Assembly: GCA_022836615.1 (NCBI GenBank)
Contig: MU405347.1
Location: 1-64,000 of the forward strand
DNA length: 64,000 nt
Direction of reading: 5' to 3'
DNA from: Annulohypoxylon bovei var. microspora
Taxonomy: Eukaryota > Ascomycota > Sordariomycetes > Xylariales > Hypoxylaceae
Positions 24,336-34,747 of the stretch are shown here, piece after piece. How positions within the stretch are numbered: the stretch's first letter is position 1; every line of letters begins with the position of its first letter. A program made the position numbers and the translations under genes. The notes below the pieces were generated by a model. The model ran no database searches. It was not told where the DNA came from and worked only from the letters and a program-made list of their open reading frames with translations.

Positions 24336-25340
24336 ATGTCTACTTCTAAGGCGCGTTTCTTCGGGTGTATCGAGGACAAGGACATCAATTTCTTCCCCAG
24401 CCTTCCCCCATACTCCGACCCTACGACGGGCGTCGTGTCAGTCCTCCCACGGCCATGGATTCCCTACGCACAACTCATGCGTCTCGACCGGCCTGCCGGT
24501 TTCTATGCCTTCTACTTCCCCTATCTCATCGGCCTGGCTTACGCCGCCTGCGTTGCGCCCGAACCCCCGGAGCCACTCACCTTATTAAAACTAGCCGCCA
24601 TACTTCTCCCTTTCAACATCCTGCTCCGCGGCGCCGCATGCACATGGAACGACACAGTAGACCAGCATTTCGACCGGCGCGTAGCACGGACCCGGCACCG
24701 GCCCCTGGCCCGCGGCGCCGTATCCACCACGCAGGCGAACCTCTTCACACTAGCGCAGATCCTAGCCCTGTATCTCTTCCACGGACTGGACCTCCTCCCG
24801 CCATGCACAACCTCGTACACGGCCATCGCCGTAGGCCTCTTCGGCATCTACGCCCTCATGAAACGCGTCATGCACTACCCGCAAGTCGTGCTTGGCGTCG
24901 CCCTCGCATTCCCCGCCGCGGCCGCGCTCGGAACCGATCCGCTCTCCGGGCCGACGCTCGCGCTGTTCGGCGCGAACCTGCTGTGGACCGTGACGTACGA
25001 CACGATCTACGCGCACCAGGACGTGGCGGACGACGCGAAGGCCGGCGTCAAGAGCATGGCGCTGCGGTTCAGGGACAGCACTAAGACACTCGCCGGTGTG
25101 CTTTCGGTCGCGCAGGTTGGCCTGCTGGCCCTGTGCGGGGTGTGGGCTGACTTCGGTCTCGTGTATTTCGTCAGCACGGTGTGTGGCGTGGCGGCGGCGA
25201 TGGCTTACTATATTTATGACGTGGATCTGATGCGCCCCGAAAGCTGCGGTGTGTGGTTTCACAGGCAGTTCTGGGTTGTTGGGGCGGCTTTTGTGGCGGG
25301 GTTTGTTGGCGAGTATCTCTTGCGGTTGGGGTATCCGTGA
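24336..25340 (+). CDS. UbiA-family aromatic prenyltransferase
   Basis: A single-exon 334-residue integral membrane protein. UbiA enzymes transfer a polyprenyl group from its diphosphate to an aromatic or other acceptor in a membrane. The first Asp-rich Mg-diphosphate motif is NDTVDQHFD (about residue 104) followed by R-x-x-x-R-T-R-x-R-P-L, and the second is YDTIYAHQDVADD (about residue 219). Hydrophobic helices surround both. The length fits Coq2 and fungal meroterpenoid prenyltransferases. The N-terminus PRPWIPYAQLMRLDRPAG lacks an obvious long mitochondrial targeting extension, which favours a secondary-metabolism enzyme over Coq2, though this is inference. The coding sequence is markedly GC-rich compared with neighbours. 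ATG at 24336 is the only sensible start. No clear partner genes are adjacent apart from the broken dehydrogenase 3 kb upstream. Confidence 0.9.
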   Translation: MSTSKARFFGCIEDKDINFFPSLPPYSDPTTGVVSVLPRPWIPYAQLMRLDRPAGFYAFYFPYLIGLAYAACVAPEPPEPLTLLKLAAILLPFNILLRGAACTWNDTVDQHFDRRVARTRHRPLARGAVSTTQANLFTLAQILALYLFHGLDLLPPCTTSYTAIAVGLFGIYALMKRVMHYPQVVLGVALAFPAAAALGTDPLSGPTLALFGANLLWTVTYDTIYAHQDVADDAKAGVKSMALRFRDSTKTLAGVLSVAQVGLLALCGVWADFGLVYFVSTVCGVAAAMAYYIYDVDLMRPESCGVWFHRQFWVVGAAFVAGFVGEYLLRLGYP

Positions 25341-27303
25341 AACAAAACTTGTAAGTTAATGAAGATCATTTCCGAGAGGTTATTTCATGAACTTATAGAT
25401 ATATCTAGGTAGGTGAATATCCTCATTAATCTTTGATGTAATGTGCATATTCTAGCCGGTCGTAGTCGGCATGTTCGGGTTGTTACAACGGTTTGAGAAG
25501 CATTGCAGTTGTTTTACTATCAAGATGTTAAAGATTCAATTGCATTAATTATTTATTAAAGACTCTCTTTAAGTTAGTAACTATGTCGAGGATTCGAACC
25601 TGAAGGTAATTGAATTGAAATTGATGCATTACTAATCCTTAGTTACCTACCTAATCCGATGTCTTGGCATTATTTACCCCTATTACTAAGGGGTTAAGAA
25701 AAGGGGCTACTACTAGCTTAGTCACCTTGCCCGCTACTTCCATCCACCTCACCGCCACACCATCAGCTACTGTTAAGAATACCACTGGCAATATTAATAG
25801 TTTTTAACAATAAATTTAACTTCCGCAGTGAATCCATCAATTCAATCAATTCAATTTACGATGGGTTCTACCCAGAAGTATCACTTGTTTAGGGATTGGC
25901 TTAGATATATATTGAACCTGAGTTATCTGATGAGGTAGTTTAACTTTATTAATGTAGGGGTATTTGCATTGCATTGCATGACTTGGCTTGGCTAGAATCG
26001 AATAGTCTGAGGCTATTAAATTAGACCGACTTCGGTATATTGATTTGGAAGTACATACGTACCTAGGTATTTGACGCGATTAGGGTGTTGTTGATTTGTA
26101 ATGTGTTTGGCAAACCTAAGGAGATTTGGTTAGCTTTGCCTGATACGATAGGATTCGATTTATCTGGTCGTGAATTTATGAATGTTGTACGTGTATGTGT
26201 TGTTCACGCGAAAGAGAAACCAGAAAAAAGACTTGGGAAGTTTTTCATAAGTGTTGTAACTGAAGGTTGCTGTAAAACGAAAAACTCACTGTTAGTAATT
26301 AATAAAACTACAGTGGTGCTTTGTAGGTATTGTTCTGGGTGTTGTTATAAGTGTAAGGAGTGTGCAGGTAGTCGGGATCCATCTAAGTTAGTTGTAATGT
26401 GGCTAAAATATTTAGGTATTAAAGGGGCAAAATGCTAGCATCTTCGGCAGTGGGCTTAGCCTTTGTGGATCCCCGATCTAGGGTTTCCGCAGCAACGCTT
26501 GGACCACCTGCGGTGGCAAGCGTTGGCTGCTGAGATAACCTCAGATCGCACGTAAATCTTAGCTAGTTTAGAAACCTAAGATTAATCAACAATTTGACAA
26601 CGAGTTATCCTTACCAAGTACACTGAATAGCGTCTACATACGTAGACGATATTCCGTATCATTAGGAGGCTCGGAAGCACACCTTTATGACAAATTCTTA
26701 ATTCTATTATGTACTACAGCGCCTTTTGCTGTAATAAAACCGTTGAAGGAGTCCCCCCTTTCTTGCTGCGGGGACCAATAAGATCTACCCCTTTATTCAA
26801 TATACGTTATCTCTGCGCGCCACATACGACCATACATCGATCTTCGCCTTGTTCGATTGGAATCTTATCATCGGTGTAGTTAAGACATTGATTGGTTTTT
26901 ATATTATCAATACGACTCACATTCTGCCACTTGACCCTTCTGACGATCGTTTACCTGACATGATTGGAACTCAAGCATTCTCCACGGAGTTGTGAAAGAC
27001 CTCACGTAACACTTCCCGCGGGCCGAGACTGTCAAAATTCCATTGGTATCGCCTCCTAGGATGTTGCGCCTATTGGCAAGAAATATGAAAAGGAAAAAGA
27101 TGACATGATAAGCTAACTACTAGCAGTGCGACCGAGTTATATGTGGTGGCAACGGCGGTGACAATTGCCCCGCAACATAGGATTACTTCTATTATCTAGT
27201 TATCTGTTCTACTTTTCGACAGAATTAGTTCCTACCTACTTACCCCCTTTCCTTCTTACTATCCCAGCATGTTTACTCTATGATGTACTCGTCAGCTTAA
27301 ACA
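25341..27303. other. Intergenic region, 2 kb, no confident gene
   Basis: A 117-codon frame at 26085-26438 (+) has no ATG at its start, and the later ATG gives a peptide with a Cys-rich tail (CRYCSGCCYKCKEC). It matches nothing I recognise and is probably chance or a transposon scrap. GGATTCGAACC at 25590-25600 is a perfect pol III B-box on the minus strand without a foldable tRNA. A TACCTAGGTA palindrome is at 26060-26069. Confidence 0.5.
26489..26530. repeat. Long near-perfect hairpin (stem about 18 bp, 3-nt loop)
   Basis: GCAGC-AACGCTTG pairs with CAAGCGTT-G-GCTGC (13 bp, one bulged G). The stem continues after a GA bulge as CCACC pairing with GGTGG, leaving a TGC loop. It stands out as GC-rich in an AT-leaning intergenic region. 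A smaller hairpin, CGTCTAC/GTAGACG, lies about 140 bp downstream. It could be part of an unrecognised structured RNA or a transposon end. Confidence 0.6.
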
Positions 27304-30300
27304 ATGGCCGACCCCGTTAGCATCGCCGGAACTACTTCAGGAATAGTTTCGCTATGTCTTCAAGTATATGGTAGCCTGAGCAGTTATCTAAATGATTTCA
27401 AAGACCGCGACCCATACGTCAATCGAATTACAACATATCTCGACCGCCTGCGAGATTCGGTTAGAATAATCGAATCAGTTATTCCAGCCTTCCAAAATGA
27501 ATATTCCAACCAAAGCCAGACAGTTGTACTTTGTTTACGGGATTGCGAAGCCGAACTTAGGATCCTGGACACCGAGGTTCAAAAATACCGCCCAGCATGT
27601 ATTACTGACTTGAAAGGAAAGCTTAAGGAAACCAAGAAAAGGTTTCAGTTCCCTTTCGGTCGCCCTGAGTTAGAGAAGCTTGCTTTTCACCTTGATCGGA
27701 TAAATAGCCTTCTCTCAGTAGCCATTCAGGGGCTAGACTTGTACGTCGCCTCTTATTAACTCACTGAACGATTTAATTACCTATACAATTGTAACTAATA
27801 CAAAAATAAGGCATGTTCAATCTACAAATAGAGACAAGCTAATGGAGCTTGGAATTTCGAATCGAGCTGCTGTGACTGAGCTGGCGACTGTTCACACCAA
27901 AATCGACGAAATCCATTCTAAGGGGGATATTCATGAGGTGGATTTAAAAGGAAACCAAGCCGCCATTTCGGCGATTTCACAGAAGCTGTCGCTCGTTGAC
28001 GCTGAAATTCGTTCATCAGCTCCTCAGATGAGCCAAATACAGACCGACGCCTCCTATAGTGTGACTCTCCTACACAAGTTAACCGCAAGCTACCAGCAGA
28101 GTAACTCGAAATCAGGAGAAATTATAGAGCTACTAAAAGCTATCAGCCAAGCTAATCAGACATCACCTGGGGAAAGGTTCTTTCATATGTTAATGTCAAA
28201 GCCGGATTTTCTCAGAAGTTGTCAAGATGAGCTTGCAACTATTTGTCCCGAACCAGCCAGAAGTACATCGGAACCAGGTTATCCCGGTATCATAAAAAGA
28301 CAGGGACGTGTACTAAGTAGCTGTGAGTGTCGTCACCGCCGTCAAATAACTCGGCAATTCTCCAGATGGCTCTTTTTGACACGTTTTGACGAGTCAATTA
28401 CCGATCTCCACCACGAGCCCGGATGTCCCAAGTATGGAAATGCCCAGACAAGACAACGGCAGGCTTCTGGAATCATTTATACAGGTCTACGCAGAATACT
28501 CAAGATAGCAGTTGAGGCTAGTGTCGTGTGGAATACTGGTGCTGGTGGGACCAGCTTCGCCCCAACGTTTCGATATTACGCAATGGTAGATGGATCCCAA
28601 TCTCCAGCTTTTCTTATTGTTTCTACGATGGTCAATGCAGTTGTAGATGTCAATATATGTCGACCACATCCAGACAAAGAAATTGCTTACGAACAACTTA
28701 TTCATATCGGAGTATCAAAGCTACGACGCATCTTTGCGAGCGGATCTTCATCGGTAACAGATGTCAACGAGCGTGGATTGACGCTAATTGAAGAGTTTTC
28801 TTTTCACGTAAGTCCGCAACAATAGCATCTGTTTACCTACCTCCTAGGAAAGAAGCAGTTATTAACGTTGACTAGACTTTTGTAGCACATGTTCTAGAAG
28901 AACGATATTATTGGTCATGGACTCCTTTTCATGCCATACTACTAGAGTTGCTAGGTTTAGATGTACCTTGCATAAGCGAAACATCTGTTAACTCTCAGTA
29001 AGATATCACCTTCCGATGCCAGAAATTAGATGCCTAATTTATTAGTTCAACTTTTTATAGTTGTAATAATATGTCGTGCCGTAGTCGCGACGTAGAGTAC
29101 ATCAAAAAAAGGATAGCACCATTACTGGTCCAGAATCAACCGACAGATTACCTTCGCGAAAAAGGTTGGGATTTCTTAAGCTACGAAGATTGTCGAAACT
29201 ACCTCTTCGAGATAGAAGGTGTTGCTGAAGGTAAGCATATTGAACCAACTCTTCCAGACAGTACCCAATCCTGACGATCTCTGGTAGCATTCGGTCTTGA
29301 TACTCCTCTCTTCACAGCTCTACTTCAAAAGGATGAAATTCTTTTGAAAAGTGTACTCCCGACATTATCAATGTCGCCTAACCTGCTTATTTGCAACGGT
29401 CTCCCAGCATTGCATGTCGCAATCTTCTGGCCAAAAGGATTAGGAATGCTCCTCGATTCCCAACTAGACATCGATTTGAACATTGAATGCAATGGTTTGA
29501 CACCATTAGAATTGGCCATGTTGACAAGTAAGCAGATTTGTCGAGAAGGCGGCGAAAGATTATGCAAAGACTGTCCCTGTGCCGAATCAACAAAAGTTTT
29601 GTTGGATTTTAGATGTCGACTTACCGAGTCTCACCTTCAGTCAATTGACGAGTATTCAACAGCAGTCAATTACAATTTACTCGGGCATGTTAAAGTTTGG
29701 CGAGAGAGGTTGATGAATCTAGCGAAAAGAGAACTTCGCATGGATGAAAAGCGTCATATTGGTCTTTGCGATTTATTCGTTTTAGACCAAACAGCTCCCG
29801 AAGTAATTCGAACACTCGAGACCAGGGGGATCTTCTCATATAGGGTATTTCAGTTGGACCAAGGCGATTATCGTCTTTCCCCGCCATCAGACATTCCTAG
29901 CTCAAGCTCCATCTACCATCGAATAAGAAGCACCCACACAGCCGAGATTGCCTGGGAAGTAGGATTCAGAGATATAGATCTAAAGCATGGAGGTATATCG
30001 CCGGTTATGTATCCAGGAGTACGTTTGGACTGCTGTGAATGGTATCTTGCCCATGGTGCAAATGCCATGAATTTGGTGCCCTTTCAATGTTGTCAACTGC
30101 ATTCCAGAGACAATATGAATATTTTCGATCCAGCTAACTCTATGCAACAATCACATACAGTCGCTCATCACTTAATGAAAAGAGCTGGAGAGGAATGGGC
30201 TAGAAAGTCCTATCTTCCAGATAAACCCCCCTGCTTTATGACCAGTCTCATTAGTAGGGTTGGTACCTCACAAATCGGCGATGGCTGTGAATGTGGCTGC

Positions 30301-30894
30301 TCTGATCCAGAAGAAGGTTGTTTCCCCTTGAAACTGTTTTTCGGCGGGATACTCTCTGGTTTGAAGAATATGGGATTGGATAGCCTATTCGCCATTGTGG
30401 GGGGTCTGGAGGAGATCATCGACCTAGTATCTCCGCCTATTGCAAACGCAATAATACGAGCACTCACGTTCGAAGTCTTAGATATAAGACACACATGTTG
30501 CGAGACAATACCCCAAATATGGGATTGTAGAGCGTATTGCAATAAGGATGTTAAATCCTACGGCGAAGACTTTTCTTACATCCGTGACGAGGATGCATCG
30601 CTCCTAGATGAGCTTGAAAGTCTTATGACAGAATTTACGGACGCATTTCAATCTCAAGAGCACCCCTTTTCAAACTTTCTAGAGGGTTATTGGAAAGAGC
30701 GTATGGACCAGATCAGGGAGGAGAAGAAAAATAGGCGCTTAACACCAGAGGAAAAAGAAGCTGCCGAAAAATTAGGGGTGAGACTTGTTGACGAGAATCC
30801 TGAGGATAGTAAGGTGGAAGAGAGTTCTATTTCCATGGTGATAGATCGCCGTCTTCGCGAATTGGATAGTATTCGTGAGGAACGTTTATGTTAG
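27304..30894 (+). CDS. Fungal STAND-type N-terminal domain / ankyrin-like protein (1103 aa)
   Basis: My model has five exons: 27304-27740, 27832-28807, 28876-28997, 29061-29230, 29288-30894. All introns are GT-AG and the joined frame is open for 1103 codons. Residues 1-140 start MADPVSIAGTTSGIVSLCLQV and resemble the helical N-terminal domain found on fungal STAND/NLR-like and ankyrin proteins. Next come a coiled-coil-like linker (about 150-260), a basic segment with C-E-C-R-H-R-R and HEPGCP (about 300-340), and a region with ALHVAIF...GLTPLELA (about 620-680), which reads as one or two degenerate ankyrin repeats. A C-terminal Cys-rich part (CECGCSDPEEGC) and a charged helical tail follow. 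I see no Walker A/NACHT NTPase, so it is not a full NLR. Such N-domains are linked to non-self recognition and programmed cell death in fungi, but function here is unproven. Confidence 0.75.
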
Positions 30895-31938
30895 AAATAG
30901 GTAGAAGTAACACCGAGTTTGAAGCAAAGGAGGCATAAGACTCAAGGCCATAGGATTGTTCTGGAGCGTGTGATTCCTCTTCTTTTTCCGCTTTTAATTT
31001 ACTTATAAATATCGAGGAAGTACCCCTGAATCGCCGTTTTCGGTAACTAGATCCTGACTAAGAGAAAAGAGAATAGCGTCAAAATAAATGGAGCATGTGC
31101 TAATATTACTGTATTAAACTGTGTGCTGATCTATCCCCTCATTATCTAATCGGCATCCATCGCCAGTTATAACGTGTGTAAATTACCCAGGTAAGTAGCC
31201 AAGGGGATATTCTGGTGCACAATTAAAATCAACATTAATTCGCACATAGCCCATTTATTTTTCACGCCTTTCGCTTAATGATTTTCCCTTCTTTTCAACC
31301 ACAGATCTCCCAATCTCTGTTCCATCTTGCCCCCCTGTTATAGAGCCGCATAGTAGCCTGAGCTTTCACGTCGCGACGACATGGTTGACGAAGAGTTGAC
31401 GCGAGGGTTCAGGGGTAATGTTCCATATTTTTCGTGACTATTAATTAAACAAAGCCTAAAATATCTTCAAATAAGCTATCAAACAAGCGGATATACATCT
31501 TATATGCCTTGATTTGGTATATGCCCTGAGTATAATTAACCCTATGATATATATCATACTAGTTAAACGAACCGGCATTATATACAGACCTTAACAAACC
31601 ATATTATCACTTTCACAAGCCTTAATATTACGTAATATATTGCCGCTTTGAATAATAGTACATACAAAAGGGAGAGGTACCGAAATGGTGATCAGTTATA
31701 TCAATATGATGCCGGACTGCATAACCGACCCACCATCGGTTCCCTACCGAGCATAGCTACCCCTCTTTCTTTTCTGATATATTTAAAGATATTCCCGCTC
31801 TTCTGTGCTAAACGAAGTTCTTCTTCTCATCGATTTCCATTTCCCAAAAGAAAGCTTAAAATCCAGCTACATCGACAAGTCATCCTATTGGTATGGTCAT
31901 AGAAGCACCTGCCATCATGGAGCTATCTCAGTATCAAG
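30895..31938. other. Intergenic region
   Basis: Just over 1 kb between the STAND-type gene and the thiamine gene leader. An 84-codon frame at 31648 lacks an ATG start and looks spurious. The last 200 bp (pyrimidine-rich from 31760) are probably promoter and transcription start region for the thiamine gene. Confidence 0.5.
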
Positions 31939-31954
31939 GTAACGTTTGTCAAAC

Positions 31955-32097
31955 GCATGGCGGGTGCTCGATTCCCTCGATCCTGTTAAGATCACTCTTC
32001 AATTTCTATTGGGGTGATAGTCTAATAGGGTAGAGGCATCTGGGCTGAGATTACACCGTTCAAACTTGATCTGGATAATTCCAGCGAAAGGACATGC
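31955..32097 (+). promoter_or_regulatory. TPP riboswitch (THI element) in the leader intron of the thiamine gene
   Basis: The two conserved halves of the thiamine pyrophosphate aptamer are clear: CTGAGATTACACCG at 32045-32058 (pyrimidine-sensing side) and CTTGATCTGGATAATTCCAG, continuing GCGAAAGGA, at about 32065-32092 (pyrophosphate-sensing side). GCATG (31955-31959) pairs with CATGC (32093-32097) as P1, and CGGGTG after it pairs with CACCG as P2. The P3 arm carries a long insertion, as in other fungal THI elements. A 5' splice site (AAG|GTAACG, 31939) lies 15 nt before the aptamer and possible acceptors end at 32128 and 32148, so it sits in a 5' UTR intron. In Neurospora NMT1 the homologous element is known to control alternative splicing; the same mode is inferred here. 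Confidence 0.93.
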
Positions 32098-32164
32098 TGC
32101 TTCCCCTTCCCCTATTTTGCTTGAACAGCCGAATATTGACTATTGCAGTTTTGCTTGATCCACC

Positions 32165-33416
32165 ATGTCTACCGACAAGATCACCTTCTTGACAAACTGG
32201 CAAGCATGGAGGCATTTGCGATAGATGAACGTTTACTAACGCTAGCAGGCATGCGACGCCGTATCACGCTCCTCTCTACCTAGCCCAAGCCAAGGGTTTC
32301 TTCAAGGACGAAGGCATTAAGGTGGCTCTCCTCGAGCCCAATGATCCTAGCGTACGCTTTTGGAATTTATTCTCATATAAATGCAATACTCACATGAAAC
32401 AGGATGTTACCGAAATCATCGGCACCGGAAAGGTCGACCTTGGCTTCAAGGCCATGATCCACACTCTTGCCGTAAGTCACTATTCGATGACTATTCGCAT
32501 CAATCTAGGCTAAGAAACGTCATTTAGGCGAAAGCCCGCAACTTCCCGGTCCTCTCCATCGGCTCGTTGCTCGATGAGCCTTTCACGGGTGTCGTATACC
32601 TCAAAGACAGCGGAATCACCCCCGACTTCACGACTCTCAAGGGGAAGCGCATTGGCTATGTTGGAGAATTTGGAAAGGCATGTTGCTCGCAATATCTTTT
32701 TGAGGTGCTCCGCTAACTTCTCGTAGATTCAAATCGACGAGCTTACCTCTCACTATGGCATGACCCCAGCCGACTACACCGCCGTGCGCTGCGGCATGAA
32801 CGTCTCCAAGGCCATCATCAAGGGGGAGATCGACGCCGGTATCGGGCTTGAGAATGTACAAATGGTCGAACTCGAGGAGTGGCTAGCCTCCCAGGGCCGT
32901 GCCAAGAGCGATGTACAGATGCTGCGCATCGACGAGCTGGCGGAGCTGGGCTGCTGCTGCTTCTGCACCATCCTGTACATCGGCAACGAGAAGTTCCTAG
33001 CCGAGAACCCGGACAAGGTGCGCGCGTTTATGCGCGCCGTCAAGCGCGCTACTGACTTTGTGCTCGCGGAGCCGGCCAGGGCGTTCGCCGAGTACATCGA
33101 GTTCAAGCCGGTTATGGGCACGGATCTCAACCGCAAGATCTTCGAACGCTCGTTCGCGTACTTCTCCAAGGACCTGAAGAACGTCTACCGTGACTGGGAG
33201 AAGGTGACCAGATACGGCAAGCGTCTTGGTGTTCTGGACCAGAGCTTCCAGCCTAACTACACCAACTCGTTCTTGTCATGGACTCTCGACGGCGAGTCCT
33301 CAGACCCCACCGGAGATCAGAAGCGTATGGCGGCGCTGCAGAAAGACGTTGCCAGTAGCGGCGGTTTCCACCGTCTTGATGTTGACAATGCCAATGAGGC
33401 TGCTATTCAGGCTTAG
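32165..33416 (+). CDS. THI5/NMT1: 4-amino-5-hydroxymethyl-2-methylpyrimidine phosphate synthase (thiamine pyrimidine synthase)
   Basis: Exons 32165-32199, 32249-32351, 32403-32471, 32528-32677 and 32727-33416 encode 348 residues. The enzyme makes the pyrimidine half of thiamine from pyridoxal phosphate and a histidine of the enzyme itself, a single-turnover reaction with iron. Recognition features: N-terminal MSTDKITFLTNWHATPYHAP, the HAPLYLAQAKGFFKDEG helix, the GFKAMIHTLAAKA segment, the conserved CCCFC Cys cluster (in ELGCCCFCTILY) and the C-terminal SFLSWTLDGE region. Length is usual for the family. Introns 1 and 4 begin with GC rather than GT (TG|GCAAGC and AAG|GCATGT), needed to keep the conserved protein sequence. 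It is preceded by a TPP riboswitch, so repression by thiamine is expected. Confidence 0.95.
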
Positions 33417-33733
33417 GGGAATGATGGTTCTCGAGAGTACCGTGTTTATGAAACGAAATTGTTGTCTGCAGGAACTCGCTCTTTACTGAAGAAGCCTTTG
33501 GACGCTCCTTATATACTGCAAATAGTATAGCTACTCTAACACACAGTAACACAAATTGGAGGCTTAAACCAAATTTGGCTTATAATACTATTCATCGATA
33601 TGATAAGCCCAAGTATCAGTCTTATTACAAATATGAAAAGATCCCAAACCGACTATAGATATTTCTATGATGTCTATTTGCCATCTGACACTCCTACTTA
33701 TGAAGGTCTATAGACATGATACAACACTGGATA
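33417..33733. other. Intergenic region between convergent genes
   Basis: 317 bp of AT-leaning sequence between the stop of the thiamine gene and the stop of the minus-strand methyltransferase. It presumably holds both 3' UTRs. Nothing else seen. Confidence 0.5.
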
Positions 33734-34747
33734 TTATTTCTGTCCCCAAGTTACGATGTATCTAGTGTAACCTCCTTTCTCCTTGAGGTCTTTATACAGG
33801 CGGGACTCCAAGTCATCCCACTCGCTTTTCCAAGTATCGTGGGGCATTTCTGCGAGCTCGTTAGTAAGTAGAATACCCCTTTATACATAAAGGCTTGGAA
33901 GATGACTTACTCTTCAACACAGAAAGGAAGTTTGGAACACCTGCCACGGCAGTCCTAAGGCTCCTCTCTCGAATATAGGGGTCTGCTACGGCAGCGCCAT
34001 AGCCGACAATGACTTCTTTCTTCTGGACATTCTTTAAGCCCGCAGCTTCCATTTCTTTAGGAAGAGTAGACCACAGATTCGACTTCTTGTAGTTGGTGCC
34101 CGCGTACAGGTTCGCGTACAGCGTGTCGAGCATGTCAATGTATTGGTTCTGCGAAGCTGGGTTTTGAGGGAGCGGCGCAGTAGCCACTTCGACCATTTGT
34201 AGCCACCCTCCCTCCTTGAGCAAATCCGCAAGGTTCTGTACCACATAGGCTGGAGTCCTCTCAGGTCCCGCAGCAGCCATTACAAGACGTTGGTGGACGA
34301 GATCAAATGATCCGTTCCATGCTTCCGGAAAAGGCTCCTTAATAGACTGATCAAGAAAATGCGTTCCTTCAGGGGGCGGGTTCGGATACAACGACTCAAC
34401 GACGTCGGTTCCCACATACTCGTGTTTCGCCGGCGAATTTACTATTAAATCCTTGATCCATCGACCTGTGTCGTGTGTTCAGACAGTTAGAAATCGGAAT
34501 GGAATAAGACCTCATTGATGAAAAGCAGGTACTCACCATTTGCGCATGCGGAGTCTAGGATACGCAATCCTGGCTTCGTCAAATCGATGGGAGCATACAA
34601 TGCCCTACCACCCATCGCGTAGATCACTGTTTCGTGCTGGTCCTCCAACCGTACCTGCTCTGAGACGTTGTCATCATCAGCTTTGGTCTTGTCCATGAAG
34701 ACCTCCATCGTAGCCGACGGCGTCACTGATGTTGTTGTTGTAGACAT
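33734..34747 (-). CDS. Class I SAM-dependent methyltransferase, LaeA/UMTA-like
   Basis: Exons on the minus strand: 34537-34747, 33911-34465 and 33734-33849, giving 293 residues. The SAM-binding motif I reads ILDSACANGRW after splicing (exon 1/2 junction), followed by the acidic GTDVVE strand end that binds the ribose. LVHQRLVMAAAG and LLKEGGWLQMVEV correspond to the later strands of the Rossmann fold. An N-terminal segment QHETVIYAMGGRALYAPIDL precedes it as usual in fungal secondary-metabolism methyltransferases. The C-terminal exon ends RYIVTWGQK, typical of the family. No targeting signal is seen. It lies 1.9 kb from the oxygenase, on the same strand, and is a plausible tailoring enzyme for the NRPS product; O- versus N-methylation cannot be told. 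Confidence 0.85.

Noticed and set aside
24365..25084. Long frames on both strands overlapping the UbiA gene
   Set aside because: Shadow frames of a GC-rich coding sequence; rich in Arg/Pro/His with no domains.
25565..25650. Possible tRNA on the minus strand
   Set aside because: The T-arm/B-box is perfect, but the acceptor stem cannot be placed at the right distance and no A-box or anticodon arm is evident.
26085..26438. 117-codon ORF with Cys-rich tail
   Set aside because: No ATG start, no recognised family and no splice context.
31648..31902. 84-codon ORF upstream of the riboswitch
   Set aside because: Starts with TTG, lies in probable promoter DNA and has no features.
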